Shown here: positions 35,790 through 48,102 of the stretch, in pieces
How the letters are laid out: the number at the start of each line of letters is the position of its first letter
Numbering within the stretch: position 1 is the first letter of the stretch
Position numbers and translations under genes: made by a program
The notes under the pieces: model-generated
Databases searched by the model: none
The model's input: the letters and a program-made list of their open reading frames with translations, nothing else
What the model was told of the DNA's origin: nothing
Source: Clavaria fumosa
Lineage: Eukaryota > Basidiomycota > Agaricomycetes > Agaricales > Clavariaceae
Length of the DNA: 64,000 nucleotides
Assembly (NCBI GenBank): GCA_951802425.1
Contig: OX637801.1
Location: 682,001-746,000, forward strand
Direction: 5' to 3'

Positions 35790-37499
35790 CTAGGTGGCTA
35801 ACATTATTATGCCTTCCTGTCTCCACTACCCATGGTGGGCCTTCTTCTTCCATTCTATCTAGCATCCATTCAAGCTCTCCTCTATCTGAGGTGCTCCCTG
35901 CTGCCCCTCTGGCACTATTAGATAGTCACCCATATACCAGCATACCATTGCCCTTATATTATTGTCTGCTCTCCTGTCTCTGCCCAAGTGACTTGATTCA
36001 GCAAATGTGTCTCCCCCATATGTTGATAGCTGTGGGCCACACACTATGAAACACATGCATTCAAGCTTTGACACTGACTCAACTCACAACTGAACTGACT
36101 TTATAACATGTGGGCATCCATGACACCTACTTTGACATACACCTCCAGTCAACTTTGTGCATCATGTGAGCATGGGAGTCCTGGATACCCACATTGAGAT
36201 ACACATCCAGCCAACTTACTTTGTACATTGTGAGAGGTGTGGGTGTCCTGGCCATTTACACAGCATGGCTCACCTGTAACATGTCCAAGCCTGCATCACA
36301 TTGGATCTTGGTAGGTATGTAGGACCTAGGTTTTGGCATGCTGGGAGTGAGCAGCACAGGTGGCATAAGTAGGATGGAGGGTGGACAGTCTGAGTGGGGT
36401 GAATGGGTGGCACAAGCAAGGTGAGTAAAGCAGGAAGCAAGCCAAGTGGTGTAGCACCAATGAGGTGAGTGGGCAGGCAGCACAAGCAGGGTGGATGGTG
36501 CAATTGGGGTGAGCAGCATGGGTGACACCAGTGGGACAAGTTTGGTGGACAAGTGCATGTGCATATTATCAGTCAATGATATATCTGCTTGAGTAATGTA
36601 TGTGTTTGCTGTGCTCATGCTTGTCATTAAGCAATGACTGATGAGCATGAGCAGTGCCAGGATGACAAGCATGAGCACAGCAAACACATACATTACTCAA
36701 GCAGATATATCATTGACTGATAATATGCACATGCACTTGTCCACCAAACTTGTCCCACTGGTGTCACCCATGCTGCTCACCCCAATTGCACCATCCACCC
36801 TGCTTGTGCTGCCTGCCCACTCACCTCATTGGTGCTACACCACTTGGCTTGCTTCCTGCTTTACTCACCTTGCTTGTGCCACCCATTCACCCCACTCAGA
36901 CTGTCCACCCTCCATCCTACTTATGCCACCTGTGCTGCTCACTCCCAGCATGCCAAAACCTAGGTCCTACATACCTACCAAGATCCAATGTGATGCAGGC
37001 TTGGACATGTTACAGGTGAGCCATGCTGTGTAAATGGCCAGGACACCCACACCTCTCACAATGTACAAAGTAAGTTGGCTGGATGTGTATCTCAATGTGG
37101 GTATCCAGGACTCCCATGCTCACATGATGCACAAAGTTGACTGGAGGTGTATGTCAAAGTAGGTGTCATGGATGCCCACATGTTATAAAGTCAGTTCAGT
37201 TGTGAGTTGAGTCAGTGTCAAAGCTTGAATGCATGTGTTTCATAGTGTGTGGCCCACAGCTATCAACATATGGGGGAGACACATTTGCTGAATCAAGTCA
37301 CTTGGGCAGAGACAGGAGAGCAGACAATAATATAAGGGCAATGGTATGCTGGTATATGGGTGACTATCTAATAGTGCCAGAGGGGCAGCAGGGAGCACCT
37401 CAGATAGAGGAGAGCTTGAATGGATGCTAGATAGAATGGAAGAAGAAGGCCCACCATGGGTAGTGGAGACAGGAAGGCATAATAATGTTAGCCACCTAG
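35790..37499. repeat. Palindrome 1, second copy, spacer inverted
   Basis: Arms 35790-about 36627 and about 36662-37499 are mirror images (positions sum to 73289). The 34-bp spacer between the inner GTCAT and ATGAC is the exact reverse complement of the spacer in the first copy (4671-4704), while both outer flanks keep the same order. Confidence 0.93.
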
Positions 37500-38517
37500 A
37501 CAAGAAAGACTGATGAAATGTGGAAACAAAATTCCCTGTCCCTGTCCCCAGTCATCTCAGACCTTCAGAGTCTACAGTCAGCAAGTCACTCAACTCAATG
37601 TAAGTCCCTGTCTATCATGCTCACCTTGCTTGTACTGCACTAGTCACCCTGCTTGTGCCATCCCATGCCACTCTCAATGCTTGCACCATCCACCCCACCC
37701 TCCTTACTTGCACTGCCTACCCTGCTCAACCCACTTGTGCTATACACCCTGCCCATCCCACTTGCACTGCCCACTGCTAACCATGACTGCCACTCACCTG
37801 CTCACCCTGCTTGCACTACTCATCTCACTCAACCTAATTGCACTGCCTGCCCCACTCACCTGCTTGCCCTGCTTCCACTGCTTTGTTGACTGACAATATG
37901 TGCATGCCATTGGCTGACTACTTGCACTTATCATTGGTCAACAATATGGGCATGTTGTTGATTGAGGATTGAGTTTCCTTGGTCAATGATATAAACTGAA
38001 CTAACACTGCCAGTAGTTCTATGACATCAATGCACAGAAAAAAACAAGTACCTGTTTGCCCACCTTCCATCCTGATCCCAAGCTGCAAACCTTATGGGAT
38101 TAGTGAATGCAACAGTACACAAACACTGAGTTGAGAAGAGACAGAATTATTATACAAGCAGGACATCACATATTATGAGATGAGCAAAGGAGAGGTGCAC
38201 ACACCACTTATCAACAATGCAGACCTGCATGCCCCAGGCATGCATGCAACTGAGCCATGCAGGGCCTATGCCAATGACAATATGTGCATCGAGATTGCCA
38301 AGTCACAAGCAGCAAACCAAGAGACCAGTGTAGATATGTCATGGCCCCATCAATGAGGGATACCTTCACTGCTGTCACCACTGTCAGATTGTTCCTTGAC
38401 ACCAACCAAACATGTTATCTATCCTCTTGACAGCTATGAATGTCTCCACTCTTATAGCACCACCATCAGTTTGTTCCCCAGCATCAGAATTCTTATATTC
38501 ATTGACCACTGTGTCAT

Positions 38518-38827
38518 TACCCAGGGGCATTGCAATTCCTATCTGCATCACATGTGAGAACATGGTGCCTAAGGCAGTTGCAAATGCCATCTTTCAAACT
38601 TCTTCAGGTTCCACATGCACTTGCTTGTACACATCTGACAGATATGTACATGCTCTAGCCATGTCTTGTCTGATCTGGTCCTGGTCAGGCAACAGGGTGA
38701 TATCCCATAAGGTGTTCGCATTCTGTTTCTGACAGTCTACAACTGTCCACAGAAGCAGATTCTGGCTCATTTTTGGGATACAAAGCATAGGATCTGCTTG
38801 CATGATGCTGCCCCTGGCTTCTAGCAA
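38518..38827 (-). pseudogene. Gypsy-1 RT fragment, inverted (right copy)
   Basis: Twin of 6550-6860 with the same rearranged junction to gag. A small deletion near 38650 (ATGTACATGGCTCTAG reduced to ATGTACATGCTCTAG) changes the frame relative to the left copy. Confidence 0.78.
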
Positions 38828-38849
38828 CCATTGAGAGCCAACAAGTTGA

Positions 38850-39982
38850 ATGGGCCCATTCAGATGGATGGAACCACCCCAGAAGGAGTGGGAGATTAAT
38901 CAGGAAGTATCCCCAAGTTCTACCAACTACCAAAGTGATGTGTTACATTGCTATCTTGTGATGATATGAGATAAAACCTTGCTATTGCCCAAGGCAATAG
39001 CTGAGATTAAGGGGATCAAGATTGAGCCCCCTGAGCTCTATGACAGACAAGATGATCTTGTTGTCTGGGAAGGGTGGCTCAATGGCCTCTTTAACTACTT
39101 CTACATTTATAGAGTAGTCCGACTGCAGTTGGAGAACCAATGTGTCATGTTAGCAGGTTCACAACTGAGCAGAATAGCTGCTACTTGGTATACCCAAGAA
39201 GTAACAGGACTGTCCTGTGCTCCTCGAAGGTCCACCTTCGAGGAATTGATAACTGCTATGTTTAAGCAGTTCCTGACTGAGGTAATGGCCCAAAAGGCAG
39301 TGGATGCCTTCTACCAGGTAAAGTTCACAAAGGTGAAGGGTGCCTTGGGATTCTGGAATGAATTGGCCCAGGCAGCTGAGCAAATGCTCACCCCACCTGA
39401 TGCTGGTACGATGAAGAGGCAGTTCCTTAATGGACTGCCTAACAAGATGGTGGAGGCCATCTTCAAAACTCGTGCAATTAGCATCGAGGATATTATCGAC
39501 GCTAGTCACCAAGTGGAAGCGACCCTCCACTACCTCCGGCAGCAGAGGGCAGTGCCTTCGTCAGGGAACCCAGTGGGTACCAAAGGAAACCCACCCACAG
39601 GTAGAATACCTGTGGGGCAGCAGTTTGTGAGACTGTGGCCATATCAGCCACACACAGACCACAGGCCAGGGGAACCTTTTCCCCTGTGGATTGACTGTGT
39701 GCAGGATGAATGCACCCCAGCCAGAGGGAGTAAACCCCAGCTAGAACTGCCCAAGGCAGGGCCACAAATTGGAGAGGAGTGGAAAGCTCCTTTAATATAT
39801 TATACATGCAGGAAAGCAGGGCATTACATGAGTGCATGTCTGCAGTCACAGTGAAAGCCAGAGGCTTTTAGGGGAAATGTAAGGAACTATGCCTTACAGG
39901 AGGATCCAGGCAAGGCAGGGCCCAATAAACCACAGGAGATACCTGTGGTTGAAAGTGAGGAGCCAGAGGACGAAAACCTACT
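38850..39982 (+). pseudogene. Gypsy-1 family gag remnant (right copy)
   Basis: Better preserved than the left twin: an open frame of 291 residues (38979-39854) covers PELYDRQDDLVVWEGWLNGLFNYF, AATWYTQEVTGLS and the damaged knuckle TCRKAGHYMSAC. It keeps CGA at about 39120 where the left copy has TGA. It is truncated at 39982 where unrelated sequence begins. Confidence 0.87.
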
Positions 39983-40002
39983 ACTGAGGCACAAGGTATG
40001 AG

Positions 40003-40895
40003 CTATTGGAGATCCAGAACTGGAGATAGTGTTTCCAGTCCGGACCTGAAGGGAGCAGCACAGGTGTGACAGTGCTCCAGATAGTTGTGGGAGATCTTCA
40101 TTCCCAGGAAGAAGATCTCACTCATCTTGAACTCACACTTGCTGAGTCTGAGACACAGCCCATTCTCCCTGAACTTCCTCAAGACCTGATCCATCCAATA
40201 CTGGTGCATAGCCAAATCCTCTGCAAACACTATAACATCATCAACATAGGCCCAGACATGCCCTCCTGCAATCTCTTCCCTCAACACATGGTTCATGAAG
40301 CACTGGAAGGTTGCAGGTGCATTCTGTAGCCCAAACCACATAACTGTTGGTTCAAAGAGTCCATGAGGTGTTAGGAAAGCACAGTGGTGTTGATGTTCTG
40401 GCCAGACCTGCATTGATGGGAAACCTCCCTTCGCATCAATCTTGGGATAGATAGTTGCCCCCTTTAACACATCCACAGTGTCTCAGATGAGGGGGAGGGT
40501 GTACTTGTCTTTGATTTGATGCAAGTTCAGCTGGAGTAGTTGATAATGGGCTGCAGCTTGTCCTTCTCGCATTTGAAGAAGAGGGGGCTCACATACAGGG
40601 ACTTCCAAGGTCAGATTTGTCCAGAGGCCAGCTGCTCATCCACCCAGTGATTCACCACCATCTCTCCTTGCATTAGTGAGTATAGCTTAGAGGAGAGGTG
40701 CCCAGGGTCCAGTTTAAACTCAATTTTAATATCTAAGTCTGGGCGGGAGCAGGGAAGCTCATCCCCCTTTGCTTCACTAAAAACCAAAGGGTAGTGGCTG
40801 GGCCAATCAGGGATAGGGCCAGGGTTGGGAAAATGGGTGTCTGGAATACTTGCAGATGTGAGGGTACTTGTTTTCAGGGGTGTGTCAGGACCCAT
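40003..40895 (-). pseudogene. Reverse transcriptase fragment of another Gypsy family
   Basis: The minus strand carries an RT start (40611-40895: FSEAKGDELPCSRPDLDIKIEF, a typical entry to the RT fingers) and, in a different frame, the palm at 40003-40476 (YPKIDAKGGF, MWFGLQNAPATFQCFMN, AYVDDVIVF with the catalytic YVDD). The LPP-type proline-rich fingers between 40480 and 40610 are damaged. It is distinct from Gypsy-1 and Gypsy-2 in sequence; no LTR or integrase accompanies it. Confidence 0.82.
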
Positions 40896-41700
40896 TCATT
40901 TTTCCTTTGCCCAAGCCGACTTTACCGACACCTACGAACCTCCTGATTGCCCTCTATAACTTTGTGAGCCCCTCTACACACTTCCGGAACCCACTGTCCC
41001 CTTCTGGGAGCCCCTCTGACCTCTCCCGCATTCACACGACACTCACGACCACCATACCATACTCGCAATGCCTCTCTCTGCCTCACCCCACATGTATACT
41101 TCGTCCGAACCCACCATATCAATGCACAACACACAGTTCTGCAATCTCTTCATCTGGCACATGACCTGCCATGTGACACCACCAGTGCTACCAGCATCAC
41201 TGACATTACCATGACATCACTGGTGCTACTACCATTACCAGTGCCACTCACATTACTTGTGTTACCAATGTTACCCATGTGACTTCCCACCTAAAGTCAC
41301 CTGCACCACTAGCATCACCCACATGATCACTCGCATGACCTTGTGACCTTAACAACCAAACATGCCACTGACAGTCAGTCATATATACCTTCAAATTATG
41401 CTCCCCTACTTGCCCTCAGTAATCTATAACTGCGATACTTATGATCTGAAGATACCCCCATAGTTATAGTTACACATATGCTTATCTAGCTAGGTCATGA
41501 CCCATGACTGGTCACATTTGTGACCTTACTTATGTCTTCCCTACCCCTTGCAACCTTAGTAGAGCACACGCATGGTCATTTCACAACTAGGTCTACCCTG
41601 TACTACTATAGTCTTGTTGCTTGGTGACCTCTGCACTTTTCATTTTCTATTATACTTCCTGTACGTGCACATATAAAGTCTCACATGTACTTATGGTACT
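40883..41700 (+). repeat. LTR (partial) of the TGTCAGGACCC family
   Basis: It begins TGTCAGGACCCATTC and parallels the decayed copies at 34336-34708 and 47444-47819, which are inverted relative to it. It retains CpGs in its first 250 bp. The 3' edge was not located; it may be truncated at the join with block beta near 41705. No target duplication was found. Confidence 0.6.
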
Positions 41701-42955
41701 CTAGACTTGATTGAGTGGTGGGCAGTGTTGCTGGGCACTTGGTATCACCCAGAGAGGGTCACAGTAGTCATCTTCCAGGTTGGGTCATGTGTATCTACAC
41801 ACAGTAAAAAATTCATGTGGTTCTGTTACACACCACAGGCAAGGAAAAGGAAAAGAGGATGATAGGGGCTGAGCTGTGACAATGTGTCACAGTTTGAAAT
41901 TAAGGGTCCAGGCTAGCTGGGTTAGGACACAGGGCTTGGGCAGATGGGCAGATCTTAGTATTATATAAGACTGGGCTCACACAACTTAAGGGAGGTCATG
42001 ATGACAATACTAAGATAAGGGGAAAAGAGTACAAAAAAGGAAAAGGTGAAGTACTTATAGCAAATGCCTCAGCACTTGCTGGTGTTCTCATGCTTGGATC
42101 CTTGGATCATGTGACATGCCAAGGTGCAGGTCAGGTGACTTTGGGGATTAAGTAATCTGACTCTCAGCCACAGGTCATGTGGCCTTCCAACAAGCCTCCC
42201 CAGTTTCTCCACAACTCCTCTTTGGGATGGCTTAGGTAAGCAATCCTAACACCAGCAGCTAACCACAATGATGGCACACCAGCAGCCTCCAATACTATGT
42301 ATGATATGCCATGGCACAATCCCTTCATCTGGCACATTATGCCACATGAATACATTAGTCTTATTCACATTACCAGTATTACCCATGGTCACAAGCATCA
42401 CCATGTGACCCACCTCATGACATGACAACATCAACATTCATATATGCAGCTATCAGTCAGCTGCATATGTTCTTCTAATAACTACTTCACAGCTACTATA
42501 TTTCAAATTTTGCTGGAAGACCCCAGGAACCCTAAATTATTCATGCACTATACTCAATCTTTCAATGTGATCCCTTTTGATTAGGTGCCACCACAAGTAC
42601 AAACTTGTGTGAGGATGTGAGAACTGGATTCTGACTATATGCTGGAATTGTTGCTTTGTGGGTGATGGGAGGGGAGAGAGAGGGATGGAATATGATAGGT
42701 ATGGGATGGCCCAGTATAGCATTCCATTTGTTTTGGAATCCTATGGTTGGTTTTGATAAATGGGAGAATTTTGACTGGTTTGGTCAGCAGCTCTGCCATG
42801 CATTGGGAAATAGGTTTGGGGAAAATGTAAACCATGGAAATTGAGGATTAGAGGGGTAGATATAGGCACACAAAATTTCAAAAGACTAGCTTGAGTGGTT
42901 AGCTTGCAGTGAAAGAAAGCGCAGATGCTCCATCTGCACAAGGACTATGCTATTA

Positions 42956-43363
42956 GTAGATCCAACCAGGCCCCAAGGTGATCCAACCATGCCCTGGGTC
43001 AATCCAACCTAACCACAGGGTGATCCAACCATGCCCTGGGTCAATCCAACCATGCCTCAGGGTGATCCAACCAGGCCCTGGGTTAATCCAACCATGCCCC
43101 AAGTAGATCCAACCATGCTCTGAGTAGATCCAACCATGCCTCAGGGTGAACCAACCAGGCCCCAAGTAGATCCAACCAGGCCCTGGGTTAATCCAACCAT
43201 GCCCCAAGTAGATCCAACCATGCCCCAAGTAGATCCAACCAGGCCCTGGGTTAATCCAACCATGCCCTAGGTCAATCCAACCATGCTCTGAGTAGATCCA
43301 ACCATGCCTCAGGGTGAACCAACCAGGCCCCAAGTAGATCCAACCAGGCCCGACCCTCATGCA
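42956..43363. repeat. 21-bp minisatellite, about 19 units
   Basis: Units of about 21 bp built on GATCCAACCATGCCCCAAGTA run for about 408 bp. On the minus strand they form a continuous frame of 7-residue repeats (HGWIYLG-like). They replace the Gypsy-2 RT thumb and everything downstream: the RT frame runs into the array just after YLDDILIYSDNTMVHEG. Confidence 0.93.
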
Positions 43364-44495
43364 CCATCGTGTTGTCGGAATAAATTAAAATATCATCAAG
43401 ATAGACAACCACGAAGGAGTTGACCATGTTGGCGAAGATGTCGTTCATGAACCGCTGGAACATTGCCAGAGCATTGGTTAGCCCAAATGGCATCACCAAG
43501 TACTCAAAGGCACTGTATTGGGTGCGGAAGGCAGTTTTCCACTTGTCGCCGTCCTTGATGCGGATGTTGTTGTATCCGGCATGGAGGTTGATTTTTGAGT
43601 AGATCCATGCACCCCATAAGCAGTCGAGCATATTGTTTATTAGTGGGATTGGGTAGCGGTTTTTGATCATCACCCTGTTTAAACCTCGGTAGTCAACACA
43701 AAGACAGAGTGAACTGTCCTTCTTTTTTGCAAATACAATGGGGGCTCCCATGGGGGATTCAGAAGGGTGGATAAATCCCTTCTGGAGCATGTCATCAATA
43801 TAGTCATGCAAAACCTTTAATTCCAGCTCAGACATGTTATACAGCAGACCCCAAGGGGCTTTGGTGTCTGGTTCAAGTTGTATCGCATGATTGTAAGTTC
43901 GGTGGGGTGGAAGGGTGCAGGCCTCTTCCTTGGAGAAGACATTGGTAAAGTCTGCGTATTGAGGTGGTAGGTTTGCCCTTGCTTCTGGGGGTTCAGAATT
44001 GATTAGTGCAGCATTAGCTTGGAGTGAGTTTTCAGGTGCAGGGAAAAAATGATAAACAGCATGCAGAATTATATCCTCACCCACTAGATGGTTGGTGAAG
44101 TGGGCGGGATCCAAAATTCGAATTTCGATAGGTGCTGGTTTGGGCAACAGGGCAGCAGAATTTTCCTGTGACCCTGTTCTGTGTAAATTCGTGTTGGGTA
44201 AAGTTTTATCAGCAGCAACAACAGTGGGAAAAGGTGGCAAAGGCTCCTCGGGTAGGTTTGCCCAGTCCCATGTGGTGGAGTTCAAAGTTCCCGACATAGC
44301 AGAATTGCTATCAGGCGCGGTGGGGTTCAACTCTGACAGTGGATTTCCAGTGGTCCCCGTGGGTAGTCCTGGGCTCAGTGTTGACCAGTCCTTAGGAGCG
44401 AGCTCCTTCAGGACCCTGAGTTCATCAGTGGTTGGGTCATGAGACCCTGCAGGCCTTGCTGCATCGGTGGCCACAGTGGGCAAGGGCTTCATCAT
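43364..44495 (-). pseudogene. Gypsy-2 reverse transcriptase, truncated
   Basis: A frame of 407 residues from 44495 contains the RT of a Ty3/Gypsy element: PPHRTYNHAIQLEPDTKAPWG, HPSESPMGAPIVFAKKKDSSL, CVDYRGLN, YPIPLINNML, FEYLVMPFGLTNA, VVVYLDDILIYS. All polymerase motifs including YLDD are intact. After the palm it is cut and continues into the minisatellite, so RNase H and integrase are missing. Confidence 0.9.
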
Positions 44496-44540
44496 CAGCG
44501 GTCAGGTATTGGAATTGCGGAATTGTATCGAGAGGGTTGG

Positions 44541-44951
44541 TCAATCGATGTCTGGGTTGTGTTTCCAAAGCCATGACAGTCCGAGTATGACCTTCACATC
44601 TGAATGGAGTTGGGTAACATAGAAATGTTCAGTGTGCATTGTGCTGTCCTCAAAGCAGAATTGTTGGTCGGTCACTTGGGTGATCAGTCCTGCGATGGAC
44701 CCATCAAATAGCCTAAGTTGTATAGGGCGGGTTAGTGTTGAATGGAATTTCAAAGGTGTAAAGTTGGGCAAAACGAAACATTCGGTAGCTCCACAATCTA
44801 CAAGTGTGGGTACAGGGGTATTGCTAATTTGCAGAATAACAATGGAAATCAAAAAGGCAGCAGAAGAAATAGATGACAGAACCATGTATAAGGGGAGTTC
44901 ATCCATGGTACAGGTATCAGTATTGGTATCTATGGCAATATCGCAACTCAA
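44541..44951 (-). pseudogene. Gypsy-2 protease
   Basis: Encodes VPTLVDCGATECFVLPNFTPLKF, an Asp-Cys-Gly-Ala variant of the retropepsin active site, then VILGLSWLWKHNPDID. It lies between gag and RT as expected and is in a separate frame from RT. The intact empty site of Gypsy-1 (AACTTGTCGCTGG) lies just upstream at about 44991-45003. Confidence 0.8.
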
Positions 44952-44959
44952 GAATCTCC

Positions 44960-46041
44960 CTACATGCCTTGAGATGCTGGAGCATTTCCCAACTTGTCGC
45001 TGGCCAAGGGCTCAGCTGCGGTCATGGTAAATGTGAGGGTGGCACGGGCAGCAGACTTGCAGTTAGCGGGGATCAACAGGCATGTATTTGAGAAATGCCC
45101 TTGACCCATGCAATATAAGCAAAGTCCAGCGGCCCGGTGGAGAATGGTCTGCAAGGTGTGGATTTCTCCATCTTTCCCTCCTTCGGCTTCGTTACAGGGG
45201 TTGAGGCAGGTTTGGCCAGAGCGGATGTCATGATGGGGTTGGTTACTGGAGTGGGCGCAGGGCGGTTTGAGGATTGGTTGTTGACGCGTTTCGCATTGCG
45301 GTCTTTCATCGGGTTTGACAAATTTCCGCACGATGAGTCGCCGGGTCGCTTTCTGTATTGGACGGATGTCGGAAAGCGGCCTTGTTCTTCCTCACATTGC
45401 CAGTACCGCTGCTCGAAGGCCAAAGCTTGTTGACAGAGTCCAGTGAACTCCTGCTCTCGACTCGTGTATTGAAACTGGTCTTTGATGCAGTTGGTGAGCC
45501 CCTGGTAAAAGGCCTTGGCGAGCACGGTGTCATTGTATCCAGTGTAGGGTGCGTGCGAATTGAAGGTGACAATGTATTCTGTGATGCGGGAATTGTTGGG
45601 CATCTTCAAATTATGCAACACGCTCTTCGAAGTCATATGTGGGGGGGGGTTTCTGAATACCAGAAATAATTCCATGGTGAAGTTATCCCAATTGTCCAAC
45701 ATTGTGGGGGGCGGTTGCTGGACAAGGTATGGCATCCACCAGGTATTCGCTTGATCTCGGAGATACGACGTGGTGAATAGAACATGATCCCGATCAGTAG
45801 CGAATTTCCGTGGCTTCCCCAGAAACCATGTAATGCACTGCAAGATGAACATTGTTAGCCATGCTGGGTCCTTACCTGTGAAGACATCGGGCTCCTTGAG
45901 TTTGGGGCCGTCGTCTCCAGGTGCCAGGTAGTAGATGTAGTATGGCAGACCGGTGGGCGGATTTCTGATGGGTACCACAGGAGGTACCGCCAGTGGAATT
46001 CCTTGTGGAATCCCTGGAATCTCGAAAGGTCGTGGCAGCAA
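44960..46041 (-). pseudogene. Gypsy-2 gag
   Basis: The 322-residue frame (46041-45073) is a capsid-type Gag (EPDVFTGKDPAWLTMFILQCITWFLG, RDQANTWW, FNSHAPYTGYNDTVLAKAFYQGL, QFQYTSREQEFTGL). The knuckle CLYCMGQGHFSNTC is in a shifted frame (44960-45331). The same shift exists in the left copy, so it is older than the duplication or is a frameshift site. Full-length sense sequence otherwise. Confidence 0.88.
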
Positions 46042-48102
46042 CTGTGGCGGGAGGCTTGGGGTTGGCAGCAGCAGACATCGTGACCCTCATGCTGAGGATG
46101 GTGGGTTGACACTGGGTATCGGAAAAGGAAGCACTGGTAGCACTCCAGAGTAGTTAGTTGTGAGTAGGGATAGTGGGGGTAGTACTGGTGTAAGTGTATT
46201 TCTCAACACAAGAGCAGGGACTGAGGGTCGAGGTAGTGGAGTAGGGCTTGGAGGCATTGTGGGTGGAGCGGGAGGATACAGGGTTACTGGGACCAAGGGG
46301 TTGGAGCTCCCTGAGGAAACCAAACCTGGTCCGAGCATCATCCCTAACGAAGCGGACACAGAGGCCGGGGTCTGGGGACCTGAAGGTTGTTGGTTGGGTG
46401 ACCACCCTGCAAGTCCTAAACTGACTCCACTTGTTTCCCAAGTTTCCTGATGTCAGCTGAACAATGGCGAAGCATGCGGAGTATGTTGGAATTTCGACCC
46501 ACGCATGGTATTGCTGATTGTCGATTTGGGACAGCAGTCGGGCGGCGGAATTACATCGGGAGTAGTCGTGGTGTGTGCAGGTGTGTCGGGCGGCCCATAG
46601 TGGGGTGTGTTGGGTTGTGACACCTGCCTGATATGTAAACCTACCAAATTCTCCTTAATTTAGAGTCCTTAAATGGTATGTTAGGATTACTAGTTAAGGA
46701 GCTATGTTGAATCTTTCCAAATGTAGTAGATATGCAAATTTGAGTATAAATAGCTGACAGAACCTCACGTTGCAGGCATCATTACATACCCACTTATCGA
46801 TTACACCATCCCCCAAGAGGATTAAGCCTATGTCTAGCCCAGCAAGGAGCTAAGGACAAATTTAGTTAAACTAAGGACTAAATCTAGTTGAACTAAATCT
46901 AGTAATTGCTGACTAAGGACTTAGTCTGGTCAAGTGATCTGGGTACCCAAGGGTACCCAGGCTTTGATTGAGCCGCCCTATGCCGACTCCCTCGGCGCGG
47001 TAAGTATTGAGCAAGTTACAGATATCTTGGTATAGGGTACAAGCTGTTCTACTGTACAATGTACCAGTGTATTCATCAGAGTAAGTAGTGAATAGCTAGC
47101 CAAGTACTGAGAATTAGGTGGAGGTTTATAGAGGTAGAATGGTCTACAAGACCAGGGGAATCCCATGGACTCTGTAGCTTGTTTTTCCTGTGTCTGGTTA
47201 GCTGCATATTTACTGATCTATTTTGACCTATTTTGACCTATCTACATTGATTTGGCTTAAGCGTACAATACCTATGGAGTGGTCAGTCATTGAGCCATAG
47301 TATCAACCTGTGGAGTGATACCAGGTTGAGGCAGACTATGGGGGTCAATGGCTAAGCCCATGGGATGTTGTGACTTAGGTTACTAACTAATAATAATATC
47401 TGCCCAAAGCAATGCCTTGCTAGCAGTGTTGGTTTCAATACTGTTAGCAGGAAGGTATGGAACTGGAGGGTCTACTAGTCCTGTAGGCCAACTGCATAAG
47501 GAATTGAGGACCTGTCTGAGTCATCCTGATTCTCAGTGACTCATTTCTGACTGCACCCAGTACCAGATCCATAACAGATGTGCAATGGGGTTCAGGTGGT
47601 AGGTATGCATAAGGTGTGTTAGGGAAGGGCATTGCAAGTACAGCCTGGTGGTTGTGAGTGTCATGTAAGAGCAGGGAAGGTCGGAGAGGCTTCTGGAAGG
47701 GGACTGCAGGTTCCAGAAGTGTGTAAAGGGGCTCGCAAGGTTGTAGAAGGCTGTTGGGAGGTTCATAAGTGTCAGTAGAGTCTGCTTGGGTAAGGGAAAA
47801 TGAATGGGTCCTGACAGGCCACTCACATATATATACTGTGTCACAACTGTACAGAGGGGTGGATCCCTCTACATAGAACTACTAGCTCAATATACCATTG
47901 AGTCCAGTTCATTTGAGGGATAGAAAGTATTACACCTGTGAAGGACAAGGGACCATCACAGTCATAAGAAAAGAAGCCTGAACCCCACTCTCAGTCACCT
48001 TCACCCCTCACCTTCACCTTCATGAACACTCTTACTCACCCTCACCCACCCCATTTACTCTGTCACTCTCACAATCATCTTCACTCTCACCCTGGCTCAC
48101 AC
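46042..48102. other. Gypsy-2 5' region, LTR debris and spacer
   Basis: It parallels 32573-34995. Notable parts are a deletion at about 46398 relative to the left copy, an extra 289 bp (47062-47350) bounded by CAATG on both sides, a decayed TGTCAGGACCC-family LTR (47444-47819, minus), a truncated Gypsy-1 LTR (47820-47937, minus) and a CACCCTCACC-rich tract (47990-48090). No gene is seen. Confidence 0.6.

Larger units (their letters stand above)
35790..39982. repeat. Segmental duplication, block alpha, right copy
   Basis: Counterpart of 3799-7984, with palindrome 1, the gene-free spacer (37500-38517, nothing recognisable) and the Gypsy-1 family RT fragment and gag remnant. Confidence 0.93.
41708..48102. 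repeat. Segmental duplication, block beta, right copy
   Basis: Counterpart of 18958-34995 without the Gypsy-1 and 727-bp solo LTR insertions, so it preserves both empty sites. It contains a Gypsy-3 LTR (41972-42251) and a gene-free stretch (42252-42955). Confidence 0.9.

Noticed and set aside
42953..43360. 135-residue GWI-repeat protein
   Set aside because: It is only the readthrough of the 21-bp minisatellite, although in frame with RT; no independent start or support.
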